From contig JACOUO010000029.1 of the NCBI GenBank assembly GCA_016177845.1, positions 1-64,000 on the forward strand: 64,000 bases of DNA, written 5' to 3'. The stretch comes from Deltaproteobacteria bacterium (GTDB taxonomy: Bacteria; Desulfobacterota; GWC2-55-46). Numbering within the stretch: position 1 is the stretch's first letter; each line of letters opens with the position of its first letter. Of this stretch, positions 7,803-16,181 are shown piece by piece. The position numbers were made by a program, and so were the translations under genes. Below the pieces are notes generated by a model, which saw only the letters and a program-made list of their open reading frames with translations, was not told where the DNA came from and ran no database searches.

Positions 7803-8468
7803 ATGAAAGCATCTTCTAATAAGTTCATGAAGGGCGCCCTCCTCCTCTCGCTTTCGGTCTTTTTTGGCGTTGCAGTAACAGTAAATGGGGCTGATTCCGC
7901 AACTGCGGCAAAGGGAAAAACCAATGCAGCTCCTGCCAAAAGCGAAAAAGGTGCGGCACCCGTTCTGGATCCCAACGATCCGGCAAGTCTTATCTATCTT
8001 GATACCTCAGGGAAACCTGCTGGTATCGGAGACCCGAACAAACCGGCCAGCCAGTCCTATAAGGCAGGCCAGGGTTGGCATCCGCAGGCTCTTTCAGCTG
8101 CAGGCCTTCCCAAAGACAAGTACGGCCTTATCGACTGGGCAAAGCTTGTAAGAGAAAATATTGTAAAACCGAAACCGTCGCTTGACCCGAACGACGAAGA
8201 GATGCCGCCCCTTAAAATGGATATCCTTATCCCGGCAAAGGGCGATTTCGTAAACGATGTAATCTATCCGCATGAGATGCACACATACTGGCTCAAATGC
8301 GAAGTATGCCATCCGGCAATATTCGTTCCGGCTAAAGGCTCGAACAATATGTCAATGGCTGAGATTACAAAGGGTAACTGGTGCGGAAGATGTCACGGCA
8401 AAGTTGCGTTCCCGCTTACGGACTGCAACAAGTGCCATTCTTCACCCAAAAAAGCGGCATCAAAGTAG
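7803..8468 (+). CDS. Secreted triheme c-type cytochrome with long N-terminal extension
   Basis: A 221-aa exported cytochrome. After a signal peptide (about 1-30) comes an Ala/Lys/Pro-rich linker and a segment of about 100 residues without hemes (including DPNDPASLIYLD and LIDWAKLVRENI). Then follows a C-terminal c7-like domain with three heme sites, CEVCH, CGRCH and CNKCH, and YPHEMH as a likely axial-ligand segment. The extension is absent from its two neighbours and I do not recognise it. It could dock the heme domain to a partner or the membrane. The gene has its own GGAAAGGAGG ribosome site and lies 36 bp after the first cytochrome and 6 bp before the third, so all three are co-transcribed. 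Confidence 0.85.
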   Translation: MKASSNKFMKGALLLSLSVFFGVAVTVNGADSATAAKGKTNAAPAKSEKGAAPVLDPNDPASLIYLDTSGKPAGIGDPNKPASQSYKAGQGWHPQALSAAGLPKDKYGLIDWAKLVRENIVKPKPSLDPNDEEMPPLKMDILIPAKGDFVNDVIYPHEMHTYWLKCEVCHPAIFVPAKGSNNMSMAEITKGNWCGRCHGKVAFPLTDCNKCHSSPKKAASK

Positions 8469-8474
8469 GACTTT

Positions 8475-8813
8475 ATGAAAAAGTGGCAGGTTTTAGCATT
8501 GGCTCTGCTCATGGCAGTCCCGGCAACAGGTTTTGCCCAAATCGGCAAATTGAAGCTCGACTCCAAAGTAGACAGCATGCATAAGGCAGGTGTGGGGCCT
8601 GTAATATTCCCGCACGACAGCCACGAAAAGCTTTACAAATGCAATGATTGTCATCCGAAGATATTCAAGGAAAAGCGCGGCGAGAGTGGAATATCCATGA
8701 AGTTGAATATGGATGGAAAGTTCTGCGGCTCCCCGAACTGTCACAACAGTCCCAAGGCTTTTCCTCTCTTTGAATGCACAAAATGCCACACAAATGTTGG
8801 GGCGGCGAAGTAG
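8475..8813 (+). CDS. Secreted triheme c-type cytochrome (c7-like), third of three
   Basis: A 112-aa exported protein with a signal peptide ending near GFA (about residue 21) and three heme sites: CNDCH, an expanded CGSPNCH (C-x4-CH) and CTKCH. C-x4-CH sites occur in the cytochrome c3 superfamily, so the middle heme is probably still bound. FPHDSH gives candidate axial histidines. Its sequence resembles the first cytochrome of the cluster more than the second. It lies 6 bp after the second gene and its stop codon is inside the loop/stem of the operon terminator. Confidence 0.87.
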   Translation: MKKWQVLALALLMAVPATGFAQIGKLKLDSKVDSMHKAGVGPVIFPHDSHEKLYKCNDCHPKIFKEKRGESGISMKLNMDGKFCGSPNCHNSPKAFPLFECTKCHTNVGAAK

Positions 8814-8828
8814 CCGCCCCCTTTTTTT
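8799..8828 (+). terminator. Intrinsic terminator of the cytochrome operon
   Basis: Stem GGGGCGGC / GCCGCCCC (8 bp, 6-nt loop) followed by C and seven T. The left arm lies inside the last codons of the third cytochrome and the loop contains most of its stop codon. Confidence 0.9.
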
Positions 8829-8889
8829 GCCTTCTATTCTTTCCTGAATCAAAATAATTCCAAAAATTTAAGCGGCGGCCCTGACCTTA

Positions 8890-9618
8890 TTACAGCAGGC
8901 TTGCGGCCTCTTTATCGACAAGCCAGATGAGCTCTCCCCTTGGCCTTACAAGCTGGGCAGGATACGCAGGGGCCTTATCCTTATTGGTAAGTACCTCTTT
9001 CAATATACCTGCCTTATTCCTGCCAGATACAAGGAATATTACCTTAGAGGCGTTATTCACTACAGGCAGGGTCATTGTAATCCGGTCGTAATCAAAAGGC
9101 TCTACATGAGTCTCGACAACAAGCCTCTTCTCTTCTCTAAGAGTTTCTTTTGAGGGAAAGAGAGAAAGGGTGTGCCCGTCCTCGCCAAGACCTAAAAGCA
9201 TCAGGTCAAACGCAGGGACTTGCGCGTTGAAGAACTCTTTAAGCTCTTTTTCGTATTCCAGAGCGCTTTCTTTAGGGTCGCCCTCTCCCTTTATCCTATG
9301 GACATTCTGAGCAGGTATCGGAATCTTTGAGATCATCTCATAATGGGCAAGCCTGTAATTACTGCGGATATCTGACGGCGGTACACACCTTTCATCACAC
9401 CAGAAAAGATGCACATCCTGCCACGGTATATTTATCTTTATGTCATCTGATGCAAGGAGTTCATAAAGCATCCCCGGAGTATGCCCGCCTGAGAGGGCAA
9501 CCGAGAAAGAGCCTTTCTCTACTACCGAATCGCGTGACAACCTTGAAAAAATATCTGCCGCATTAATGCTAAGCTCCTCAAGCGAATCACAGATTATCAG
9601 ATTTTTTATTTTTCCCAT
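8890..9618 (-). CDS. pgl: 6-phosphogluconolactonase
   Basis: Hydrolyses 6-phosphoglucono-1,5-lactone to 6-phosphogluconate, the second step of the oxidative pentose phosphate pathway (cytoplasm). 242 aa, the DevB/NagB-like lactonase family. Visible motifs are VALSGGHTPGMLYELL near the N-terminus, HLFWCDERCVP with the family's DER, and LLGLGEDGHTLSLFP, the conserved G-x-DGH loop. It is the last gene of the operon tkt, tal-pgi, gnd, zwf, glk, pgl and follows glk by 30 bp, which agrees with the assignment. Confidence 0.93.
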   Translation of the reverse strand: MGKIKNLIICDSLEELSINAADIFSRLSRDSVVEKGSFSVALSGGHTPGMLYELLASDDIKINIPWQDVHLFWCDERCVPPSDIRSNYRLAHYEMISKIPIPAQNVHRIKGEGDPKESALEYEKELKEFFNAQVPAFDLMLLGLGEDGHTLSLFPSKETLREEKRLVVETHVEPFDYDRITMTLPVVNNASKVIFLVSGRNKAGILKEVLTNKDKAPAYPAQLVRPRGELIWLVDKEAASLL

Positions 9619-9648
9619 TAAGTCTCAACAGGCCCAATTTATAAGCAA

Positions 9649-10668
9649 TCAAGGAAATTCTATATGCTTTATATGGGTCCCTTTGTAAAGCATCGCCGCA
9701 TATGCAGCCGCGCCAAGCAGGCCTGTCTTATCATTGAGTATTACATTGACAGGCATCTGCGACATCAAATTATCAAACCTGCCCTTATCCCTGAACGATT
9801 TAATGAATGTGCCGCTCTCCATCGCCTTAAGTATCCTGGGGATTATTCCCCCTCCTATATAAATGCCGTTTACCGCCATGCTTTTAAGCGCGAGATTCCC
9901 TGCCTCAGCTCCGTAAATGGAGATAAAAAGCTCCAAAGCTTCCCTGCAGGTCTCATCCTTGCCGCTTATAGCCTCCTCCGATACAACAGGAGCTATCCCT
10001 TCAGCCTCAAACCTTTTTTTAAGGTACTGCGGCTCAGCCCTTTTTCTTATGGTTTTGACATAATTATAAATATTTTCAAGTCCCGGCCCTGAGAGTATCC
10101 TCTCATAGCTTACATGGCTGTATATCTTCATAAGGTACTCAAGGAGCCCCATCTCCAATTGATTCCTCGGGGCAAAATCAGTATGCCCGCCTTCAGACCC
10201 CGACGGTATGTGCGAGACACCGTCCCAGAACAAAATAGCCTCGCCAAGCCCTGTGCCTGCGGCTATCAAGGCGGCATTGCCATTTTTTGGCGTACCCTCC
10301 TGAAGCACCATAAGGTCATTTTTCGAAAGGAGATCTACCCCCCATGCTATGGCCACAAGGTCGTTTATAAGCTCCAGCTTTCTTATATTAAACTTACGCC
10401 TTATCTCTTCCCCGTCCACTATCCAATCAAGATTGGTCATCTTGCAGCGATTTCCCATCACAGGGCACGCAATGCCAAACCCGGAAGCCTCGATATCAGA
10501 GGTGTCCACTCCTTTAATGAACTGCCCGATTATCTCATCAGGCCCCTTGAAATCGCTGTTTGAGAAAGCTCCCTCTCTGGCAAGTTCCAGATGGTAGCCC
10601 TTGTCGTAAAAAAGCGCCAGATAGGTCTTTGTGCCGCCAATATCACCCGCAAATATAAGCTTGCTCAT
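9649..10668 (-). CDS. glk: Glucokinase
   Basis: ATP-dependent phosphorylation of glucose to glucose 6-phosphate. 339 aa, the bacterial glucokinase family (ASKHA fold) rather than the ROK type. The phosphate loop FAGDIGGTKTYLALF is at the N-terminus, LINDLVAIAWG carries the catalytic Asp, and AAGTGLGEA and GSEGGHTDFAP form the substrate site. The start is the ATG that overlaps the zwf stop as ATGA (10665-10668); a GTG four codons earlier is possible but less likely. The coupling to zwf means its product feeds directly into the next enzyme. Confidence 0.93.
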   Translation of the reverse strand: MSKLIFAGDIGGTKTYLALFYDKGYHLELAREGAFSNSDFKGPDEIIGQFIKGVDTSDIEASGFGIACPVMGNRCKMTNLDWIVDGEEIRRKFNIRKLELINDLVAIAWGVDLLSKNDLMVLQEGTPKNGNAALIAAGTGLGEAILFWDGVSHIPSGSEGGHTDFAPRNQLEMGLLEYLMKIYSHVSYERILSGPGLENIYNYVKTIRKRAEPQYLKKRFEAEGIAPVVSEEAISGKDETCREALELFISIYGAEAGNLALKSMAVNGIYIGGGIIPRILKAMESGTFIKSFRDKGRFDNLMSQMPVNVILNDKTGLLGAAAYAAMLYKGTHIKHIEFP

Positions 10669-12227
10669 AGGTTCACCCATCGCCTGCCGTCTTTTTGTAA
10701 TAATTTATCAGCCTCAAAAGGTCCGTAGCTTCCGGCCTTGTACAGGTCCACTTCAGGCCTTAACGGCCCTCGTTCAGCTGCCTTCAATATTGGGGTAAGG
10801 AAACCCCATGCAAGCTCCATCCCGTCTCTCCTTACAAAGAGCATCTTATCTCCGAGCATGCAGTCTATGAGAACCCTCTCATAATCGCTAAGCTCTATCC
10901 CGGTATAGCCCTGCATGTAAGGGAAATCCATCAGCACATCCCGCAGGCACACCTTTGAGCCCGGGTTTTTCGTATGGAACCTCAACTGGACCCTTTCATC
11001 GGGCTGAATTCTAAGGATAAACGCGTTAGGCCCTATCTCAGCGGCAAGAGTCTCCCTGAACATCTGGTGCGGCACGCCCTTAAACTGGATCGTGACCTGA
11101 GAGAACTTCTCTGAAAGCCTTTTTCCTGAACGCAGATAGAACGGCACATCCTGCCATCTCCAGTTATCGACAAATACCTTGAGGGCGGCAAATGTCGGCA
11201 CCATCGAATCTTTTGCAACGCCCTCCTCTTCGATATAGCCTTGTGCGGCCTTTCCTCCGACCTCGCCCGCGGCATATTGCCCAATTACAAGCGACTCGCT
11301 GAGCTTATTAATATCAATGGGACGCAAGGCCCTGAACACCTTTACCCTCTCATCCCTGACAAGCTCTGACTCATAGATTGAAGGCGGCTCCATGGCAATG
11401 AAGGCGAGCACCTGAAGGATGTGGTTCTGAAACATATCCCTGAGCACGCCTGCCTGTTCGTAATAGCCTGCCCTGCCCTCTATGCCCATTGATTCCGCAA
11501 CTGTTATCTGGACATGGTCTATATAACGCCTGTTCCAGATGGGCTCAAAGATAAGATTAGCGAAACGGAGCATCATTATATTCTGGACAGTCTCTTTGCC
11601 AAGATAGTGGTCTATCCTGTAGACCTGCTGCTCATCGAAGTTCTTAAGCACCACCTCTTCGAGCCTCTTCGCGCTCTCAAGGTCATGCCCGTAAGGCTTC
11701 TCTATGACTATCCGTGACCAGCCCTCACCCTCTTCTGAAAGCCCCCTGCTGCCGAGCGTCTCTATTATTCCGCTGTAGGCTGAAGGTGGAGTGGCAAGGT
11801 AGAAAAGCCTGTTACGGCCTGTGCCGAACTGCTCCTCTTTTTCATCCAGAAGTTTCTTTATATTCTCAAATGTATCTTTGCTGTAATCTATCTTTCTGTA
11901 AAAAAGCCTCTTTGAGAACTCTTTCCACGCCTTGGCATCAAAGTTTTTCACCTCTTTTACTGCGTCTTCCATCATACGGCGAAAGCCGTTATCATCCATC
12001 TCCGTGCGGGCCGCGCCGACCACAAAAAAGTTATCAGGAAGTATTTTATCCTTTGTAAGACGGTAAAGCGCCGGCATCAGCTTTCTTCGGGTAAGGTCTC
12101 CCGAAGCCCCGAATATTACCATGCAACAAGGGGGCGGATACAACTCCTCACAGGGTTCTCCGGTCGGGGCCACTGTGCCGACCTTTATTGTTGCTTCGCT
12201 ATCAAGGTTGCTGTCGCCAATGTCCAT
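10665..12227 (-). CDS. zwf: Glucose-6-phosphate 1-dehydrogenase
   Basis: Oxidises glucose 6-phosphate to 6-phosphogluconolactone with NAD(P)+, the entry step of the oxidative pentose phosphate pathway. 520 aa, slightly longer than usual because of a roughly 35-residue N-terminal tail before the Rossmann motif VIFGASGDLTRRKLMPALYR. The active-site signature RIDHYLGKETVQN, with the catalytic His, is intact, and EKPYGHDLESA is present. It is followed by glk with a 4-bp overlap and preceded by gnd at 83 bp. Coenzyme preference cannot be told from sequence. Confidence 0.95.
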   Translation of the reverse strand: MDIGDSNLDSEATIKVGTVAPTGEPCEELYPPPCCMVIFGASGDLTRRKLMPALYRLTKDKILPDNFFVVGAARTEMDDNGFRRMMEDAVKEVKNFDAKAWKEFSKRLFYRKIDYSKDTFENIKKLLDEKEEQFGTGRNRLFYLATPPSAYSGIIETLGSRGLSEEGEGWSRIVIEKPYGHDLESAKRLEEVVLKNFDEQQVYRIDHYLGKETVQNIMMLRFANLIFEPIWNRRYIDHVQITVAESMGIEGRAGYYEQAGVLRDMFQNHILQVLAFIAMEPPSIYESELVRDERVKVFRALRPIDINKLSESLVIGQYAAGEVGGKAAQGYIEEEGVAKDSMVPTFAALKVFVDNWRWQDVPFYLRSGKRLSEKFSQVTIQFKGVPHQMFRETLAAEIGPNAFILRIQPDERVQLRFHTKNPGSKVCLRDVLMDFPYMQGYTGIELSDYERVLIDCMLGDKMLFVRRDGMELAWGFLTPILKAAERGPLRPEVDLYKAGSYGPFEADKLLQKDGRRWVNL

Positions 12228-12310
12228 ATTAAAGAGAACCTCAAATGTGCTGTTTTTTTAAAGAAGGGTCAAAAAGGGTAAGTGAAGTTTCTGATTACTG
12301 CTTTTTAGGT

Positions 12311-13204
12311 TTATCCTCCATGCCCGCCGAACTCTTTTCTCAAAGCGGCAAGCACCTTTTCCCCAAATGATACATCCTGCTGGGAACGGAATCTCCTGAA
12401 AAGGGCCTCAGAGATGGCAGGCAGAGGCACCCCGCTTTCAACAGCCTCTTTCACCATCCAGCGTCCTTCGCCTGAATCCCCTACATAATCATTTATTGAT
12501 TCAAGCCTGCTATCTTTCCTGAGGGCGTCTTCAAGGAGCTCAAGCAGCCACGACCTCACCACGCTGCCCCTGTTCCAGAGGTGCGCTACATTTTTAAGGT
12601 CGAGCCCTGCCCCGTACTGCGACTTTGCAAGAAGCTCGAAACCTTCGGCATACGCCTCCATCATCCCATACTCGATGCCGTTATGTACCATTTTCATATA
12701 ATGGCCTGCCCCTGTTGCCCCGCAGTACAGATAGCCCTCAGGAGGGGCAAGGGTTTTAAATACCGGCTCAAGAAAGCCGCATATCTTCTTATCGCCTCCG
12801 GCCATGACGCAGTAGCCGTTCTTAAGGCCCCAGATGCCTCCGCTTACTCCTGCATCGATGTAATTTATCTTAAGAGGCGTAAGCTCTTCCTCATGCCTTA
12901 AGTCGTCCCTGAAATAGCTGTTGCCTCCGTCAACGATTATGTCGCCTTCGGCAAGGAGCCCCTTAAGCTCTTCTATCACAAGTTCGACAGGGCTGCCTGC
13001 CGGTATCATCAACCAGACTATCCTTGGAGAAGGCAAAACAGAGACAAGCTCTCTTATCGAGTATGCGCCTTTGATGCCATCTTTCTCAGCTTCCTTTGTC
13101 TTCTCAGGAGTCTTATTAAAAGCGGTTACCGTATGTCCGCCCTGAGTGAGCCTGCGCGCCATGTTCATGCCCATCTTTCCAAGGCCGACCAGACCTATGT
13201 GCAT
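12311..13204 (-). CDS. gnd: 6-phosphogluconate dehydrogenase, decarboxylating (short, YqeC/GntZ-like type)
   Basis: Oxidative decarboxylation of 6-phosphogluconate to ribulose 5-phosphate. At 297 aa it belongs to the short form, about 170 residues smaller than E. coli Gnd and lacking the long helical C-terminal extension. The Rossmann motif GLVGLGKMGMNMARRL is at the N-terminus; DGGNSYFRD and DAGVSGGIWGLKNGYC form the substrate loop; the catalytic region is KMVHNGIEYGMM. Short forms are often NAD+-linked, which would make this pathway yield NADH at this step (inference). It is 5 bp from tal-pgi, so tightly co-transcribed. Confidence 0.93.
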   Translation of the reverse strand: MHIGLVGLGKMGMNMARRLTQGGHTVTAFNKTPEKTKEAEKDGIKGAYSIRELVSVLPSPRIVWLMIPAGSPVELVIEELKGLLAEGDIIVDGGNSYFRDDLRHEEELTPLKINYIDAGVSGGIWGLKNGYCVMAGGDKKICGFLEPVFKTLAPPEGYLYCGATGAGHYMKMVHNGIEYGMMEAYAEGFELLAKSQYGAGLDLKNVAHLWNRGSVVRSWLLELLEDALRKDSRLESINDYVGDSGEGRWMVKEAVESGVPLPAISEALFRRFRSQQDVSFGEKVLAALRKEFGGHGG

Positions 13205-13209
13205 ACCTG

Positions 13210-16059
13210 CTACCTTTCCTTTACCGCGCCTAAGATGAATTTCTCAGCCTCTGCTATTGTTTCAGGGCTTGAGTCCTTAAGGCTCAGGAGAGCGACCCTG
13301 CAGCCTTTTGAATCCAGCGCCTCCATGTCTCCGAATGCCTGAGAAAGCTCCAAATCCTTAAAGCTGAATGAACTGCTCGGTATCTTTACATCTTCCTTTG
13401 TGTCATGGCACAGGATTATGAAGACCCCTTTATTTGTGCCGCCCTTATGGAGCTGGCCTGTTGAATGCAGGTATCTCGGCCCGTACCCGAACTGGGTAGC
13501 GGCCTTCGTCATATCCCTGAGCTTTTTCCTCATGCCGGAGAATGTGAAATCAGCTTTAGAGTCAGAAGGGTTGAAATAAGCGAGCATGCCCAGATAATCG
13601 CCCTCATGGAGAAGGCCCATGAAGTTCTCCATCGCGGTCTTTGAACTGCCGTTCTTGACCTGCTCATATATGGAGTTGCCAAAATAAATATTAAACTTTT
13701 TGCCTGCGTATTCAACTCCGGGAGGAGTGGTCTTTATTTTTCCTATTGAGTTAAGCCTCTCCCGCGTGAGCTTTTTTGCAAGCTCAACATCGGGCTGGTC
13801 AAAGGGATTTATGCCGAGGAGCTGGCCTGCCACAGCAGTAGCCATCTCCCACCTGAAGAACTCCCCTCCGACCTCATGGATATCATCGAGCCTGAAGTTA
13901 ATGACAGGATGCCCGGCTGTAAAGAGGTCTTTGAGCATCTTATCCATATCCTTATCGAGCTCGCCAAAGCTGATATTGACAAAGACCCTGTCATTCCCGT
14001 AATCATCGGGAATGCCTATGGGCTCTCGTGTCACGGGCACAAGGCCCTTGCCCTCTTTGCCCGTGCTTTCAGCCAGCAGCTGCTCTATCCAGAGACCGAA
14101 GCTTGTAAGCTTATCCGGCATGAAGAATGTGACCTTATCCTTGCCATTCCTGCCAAGGATGCCAAGGGCAGCGCCAAGCATCAGTATGGGATTACGGATG
14201 CCGTGCATGCATGGGTGCGTAGCCGCGGCTATGCATGACGCGTGATGGATAAGTTTTGAGATGTCTATGCCGATAAGCGCGGCAGGCACCAGCCCAAAGT
14301 AGGAAAGCGCAGAGAACCTTCCGCCAATGTCATGAGGGTTCAGGAAAAGCCTCCTGAACTTGTATTTACGGGAGAACCCTTCAAGAGGGGTGCCGGGGTC
14401 GGTGATGGCTATAAAATTCTTTCCTGTCTCTTCCCCGTGTGTCTCCTTGAGCTTATTATAAAAATAATCGAACAGGCTTAAAGGCTCTATCGTCGAGCCG
14501 GATTTACTGGAGACAAGGAACAGGGTCTTATCAAGGTCTATCTCACTCTCTGCCTTTTTTACTGCCTCAGGGTCTGTTGAGTCAAGCACTATGAGCTTCG
14601 GGTAACCCTTGGCAGAGCCGAAGGCGTCATTCATCACGAGGGGCGCAAGGCTTGAGCCTCCCATGCCAAGGAGCACGGCATGCGTAAAGCCTGCCTTTTT
14701 TATCTCTGCGGCGAATGAGATGATGGAGTCCTTATTATCTTCCATAATCTCAGGCAGGTTTAGCCAGCCGAGGGCTTCCTTTATTAGCTTCTTATCCTCA
14801 GGCGTAGTCTTCCATAATGTCGGGTCTTTTGCCCAGAGGCGTTTAAGGAAGTTCTCATGCTCTATCTCTTCAAGCGCGTCTGAAACAGGGGCCTCAAAAC
14901 CGTTAAGGGCGTATTTGACCGTATACCCTTTTTTAGAGAGTATCGCTTCTTTCTTCCCCTTTATGCTTTCAAGCACTCCGTCATATGATTTTGAGAATAT
15001 CTCTATGCCGTCCTTTTCAAGCCTCTCAGTCAATTTATCATAATCAATGCCGAGCGTGGAGAGGTCGGTAAAAATCCGCTTAGCCCCTTCAAGGTCTTCG
15101 GTAAGGGTCGGCTTCACCTTGCCGTGGTCAAAGAATGCAAGCATTGTCTGAAGCGGCATTGTATTGACTGTGCCCTTCTCAATAAGCCCCTCCACATATT
15201 TCACATCAGAGTAGTTAGGGTTCTTGGTGCCGGTGCTTGCCCACAGGAGCCTCTGGGGTGATGCGCCCGCGTCTTTAAGTTTCCTGAACCTATCGCTTCC
15301 GAATATTTCGCTGAATTTTATGTAAGCAAGCCTGGCATTGGCTATAGCCACCTTGCCAAGGAGATTTTTAAGCCTTGCCTTCTCATCATTCGATGTGGAA
15401 TGTTCCGCCCTCTCCTCTATCATCTTATCCGCGAGGGTATCCACACGGCTTACGAAAAAGCTCGCAACACTTGATATGGTATCAATTGGCAAGCCCTCTG
15501 AGGCGCGCCTCTCAAGGCCTTTTATATAGGCCCAGGCAACTTCTTCGTATCGTTTAACTGAGAACAGGAGGGTTACATTGATACTTCGGCCTTCATAGGT
15601 GAGTTCTTCAATGGCGGCAAGCCCCTCACGGGTGCCTGGGACCTTGACCATTATATTAGGCTTGTCAATAAGCGAGAACAGCCGCCTTGCCTCATCTATC
15701 GTACTTTTGGTATCCCTGGCAAGCTTCGGATTGACCTCAATGCACACAAACCCGTCTCTCCCGCCTGCCCCCTTAAAAACAGGCCCCATTACCTCAGAGG
15801 CAAGTTTTATGTCTTTTATCATGAGCCTTCGGAGAATGTCTATTTCAGCGACACCCTCAGTAACAAGCTTTGCGATATCCTCATCGTATTCATCAGTTCC
15901 GGCAATCGCGTTCTCGAAGATAGTAGGGTTTGAGGTCACGCCCATAAGACCGTATTCCTCTATCATTCTCTTAAGCTCACCGGATGCTATAAGGCCTCTG
16001 CGCAGGTTGTCATACCAGACGCTTTGCCCTAATTTTTTCAATTCCAATAAGGGGTTCAT
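13210..16059 (-). CDS. Bifunctional transaldolase / glucose-6-phosphate isomerase
   Basis: A natural fusion of two enzymes, 949 aa from the ATG at 16059, which has GGGAG upstream; a longer reading adds 13 residues with no ribosome site. Residues 1 to about 365 are transaldolase (MGVTSNPTIFENAI, and the Schiff-base Lys about 139 in IMVKVPGTREG), which transfers dihydroxyacetone units. About 400-949 is phosphoglucose isomerase (LLGMGGSSLAPLV, LVSSKSGSTIEPL, GGRFSALSYFGLVPAAL), converting fructose 6-phosphate back to glucose 6-phosphate. Fusing the last regenerating step to transaldolase fits a cyclic pentose phosphate pathway, with tkt upstream and gnd/zwf downstream. Confidence 0.95.
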   Translation of the reverse strand: MNPLLELKKLGQSVWYDNLRRGLIASGELKRMIEEYGLMGVTSNPTIFENAIAGTDEYDEDIAKLVTEGVAEIDILRRLMIKDIKLASEVMGPVFKGAGGRDGFVCIEVNPKLARDTKSTIDEARRLFSLIDKPNIMVKVPGTREGLAAIEELTYEGRSINVTLLFSVKRYEEVAWAYIKGLERRASEGLPIDTISSVASFFVSRVDTLADKMIEERAEHSTSNDEKARLKNLLGKVAIANARLAYIKFSEIFGSDRFRKLKDAGASPQRLLWASTGTKNPNYSDVKYVEGLIEKGTVNTMPLQTMLAFFDHGKVKPTLTEDLEGAKRIFTDLSTLGIDYDKLTERLEKDGIEIFSKSYDGVLESIKGKKEAILSKKGYTVKYALNGFEAPVSDALEEIEHENFLKRLWAKDPTLWKTTPEDKKLIKEALGWLNLPEIMEDNKDSIISFAAEIKKAGFTHAVLLGMGGSSLAPLVMNDAFGSAKGYPKLIVLDSTDPEAVKKAESEIDLDKTLFLVSSKSGSTIEPLSLFDYFYNKLKETHGEETGKNFIAITDPGTPLEGFSRKYKFRRLFLNPHDIGGRFSALSYFGLVPAALIGIDISKLIHHASCIAAATHPCMHGIRNPILMLGAALGILGRNGKDKVTFFMPDKLTSFGLWIEQLLAESTGKEGKGLVPVTREPIGIPDDYGNDRVFVNISFGELDKDMDKMLKDLFTAGHPVINFRLDDIHEVGGEFFRWEMATAVAGQLLGINPFDQPDVELAKKLTRERLNSIGKIKTTPPGVEYAGKKFNIYFGNSIYEQVKNGSSKTAMENFMGLLHEGDYLGMLAYFNPSDSKADFTFSGMRKKLRDMTKAATQFGYGPRYLHSTGQLHKGGTNKGVFIILCHDTKEDVKIPSSSFSFKDLELSQAFGDMEALDSKGCRVALLSLKDSSPETIAEAEKFILGAVKER

Positions 16060-16181
16060 GCCGTGCTCCCGATTGTATAGGAAAAACCAGCGCGGCATCC
16101 CGTTCAGGGATGCCGGCGGTTAGATGAAATCTGATGGGTAAAGACTACGAAAAGAAATACTACGTAAGTATAGCAGGGACA

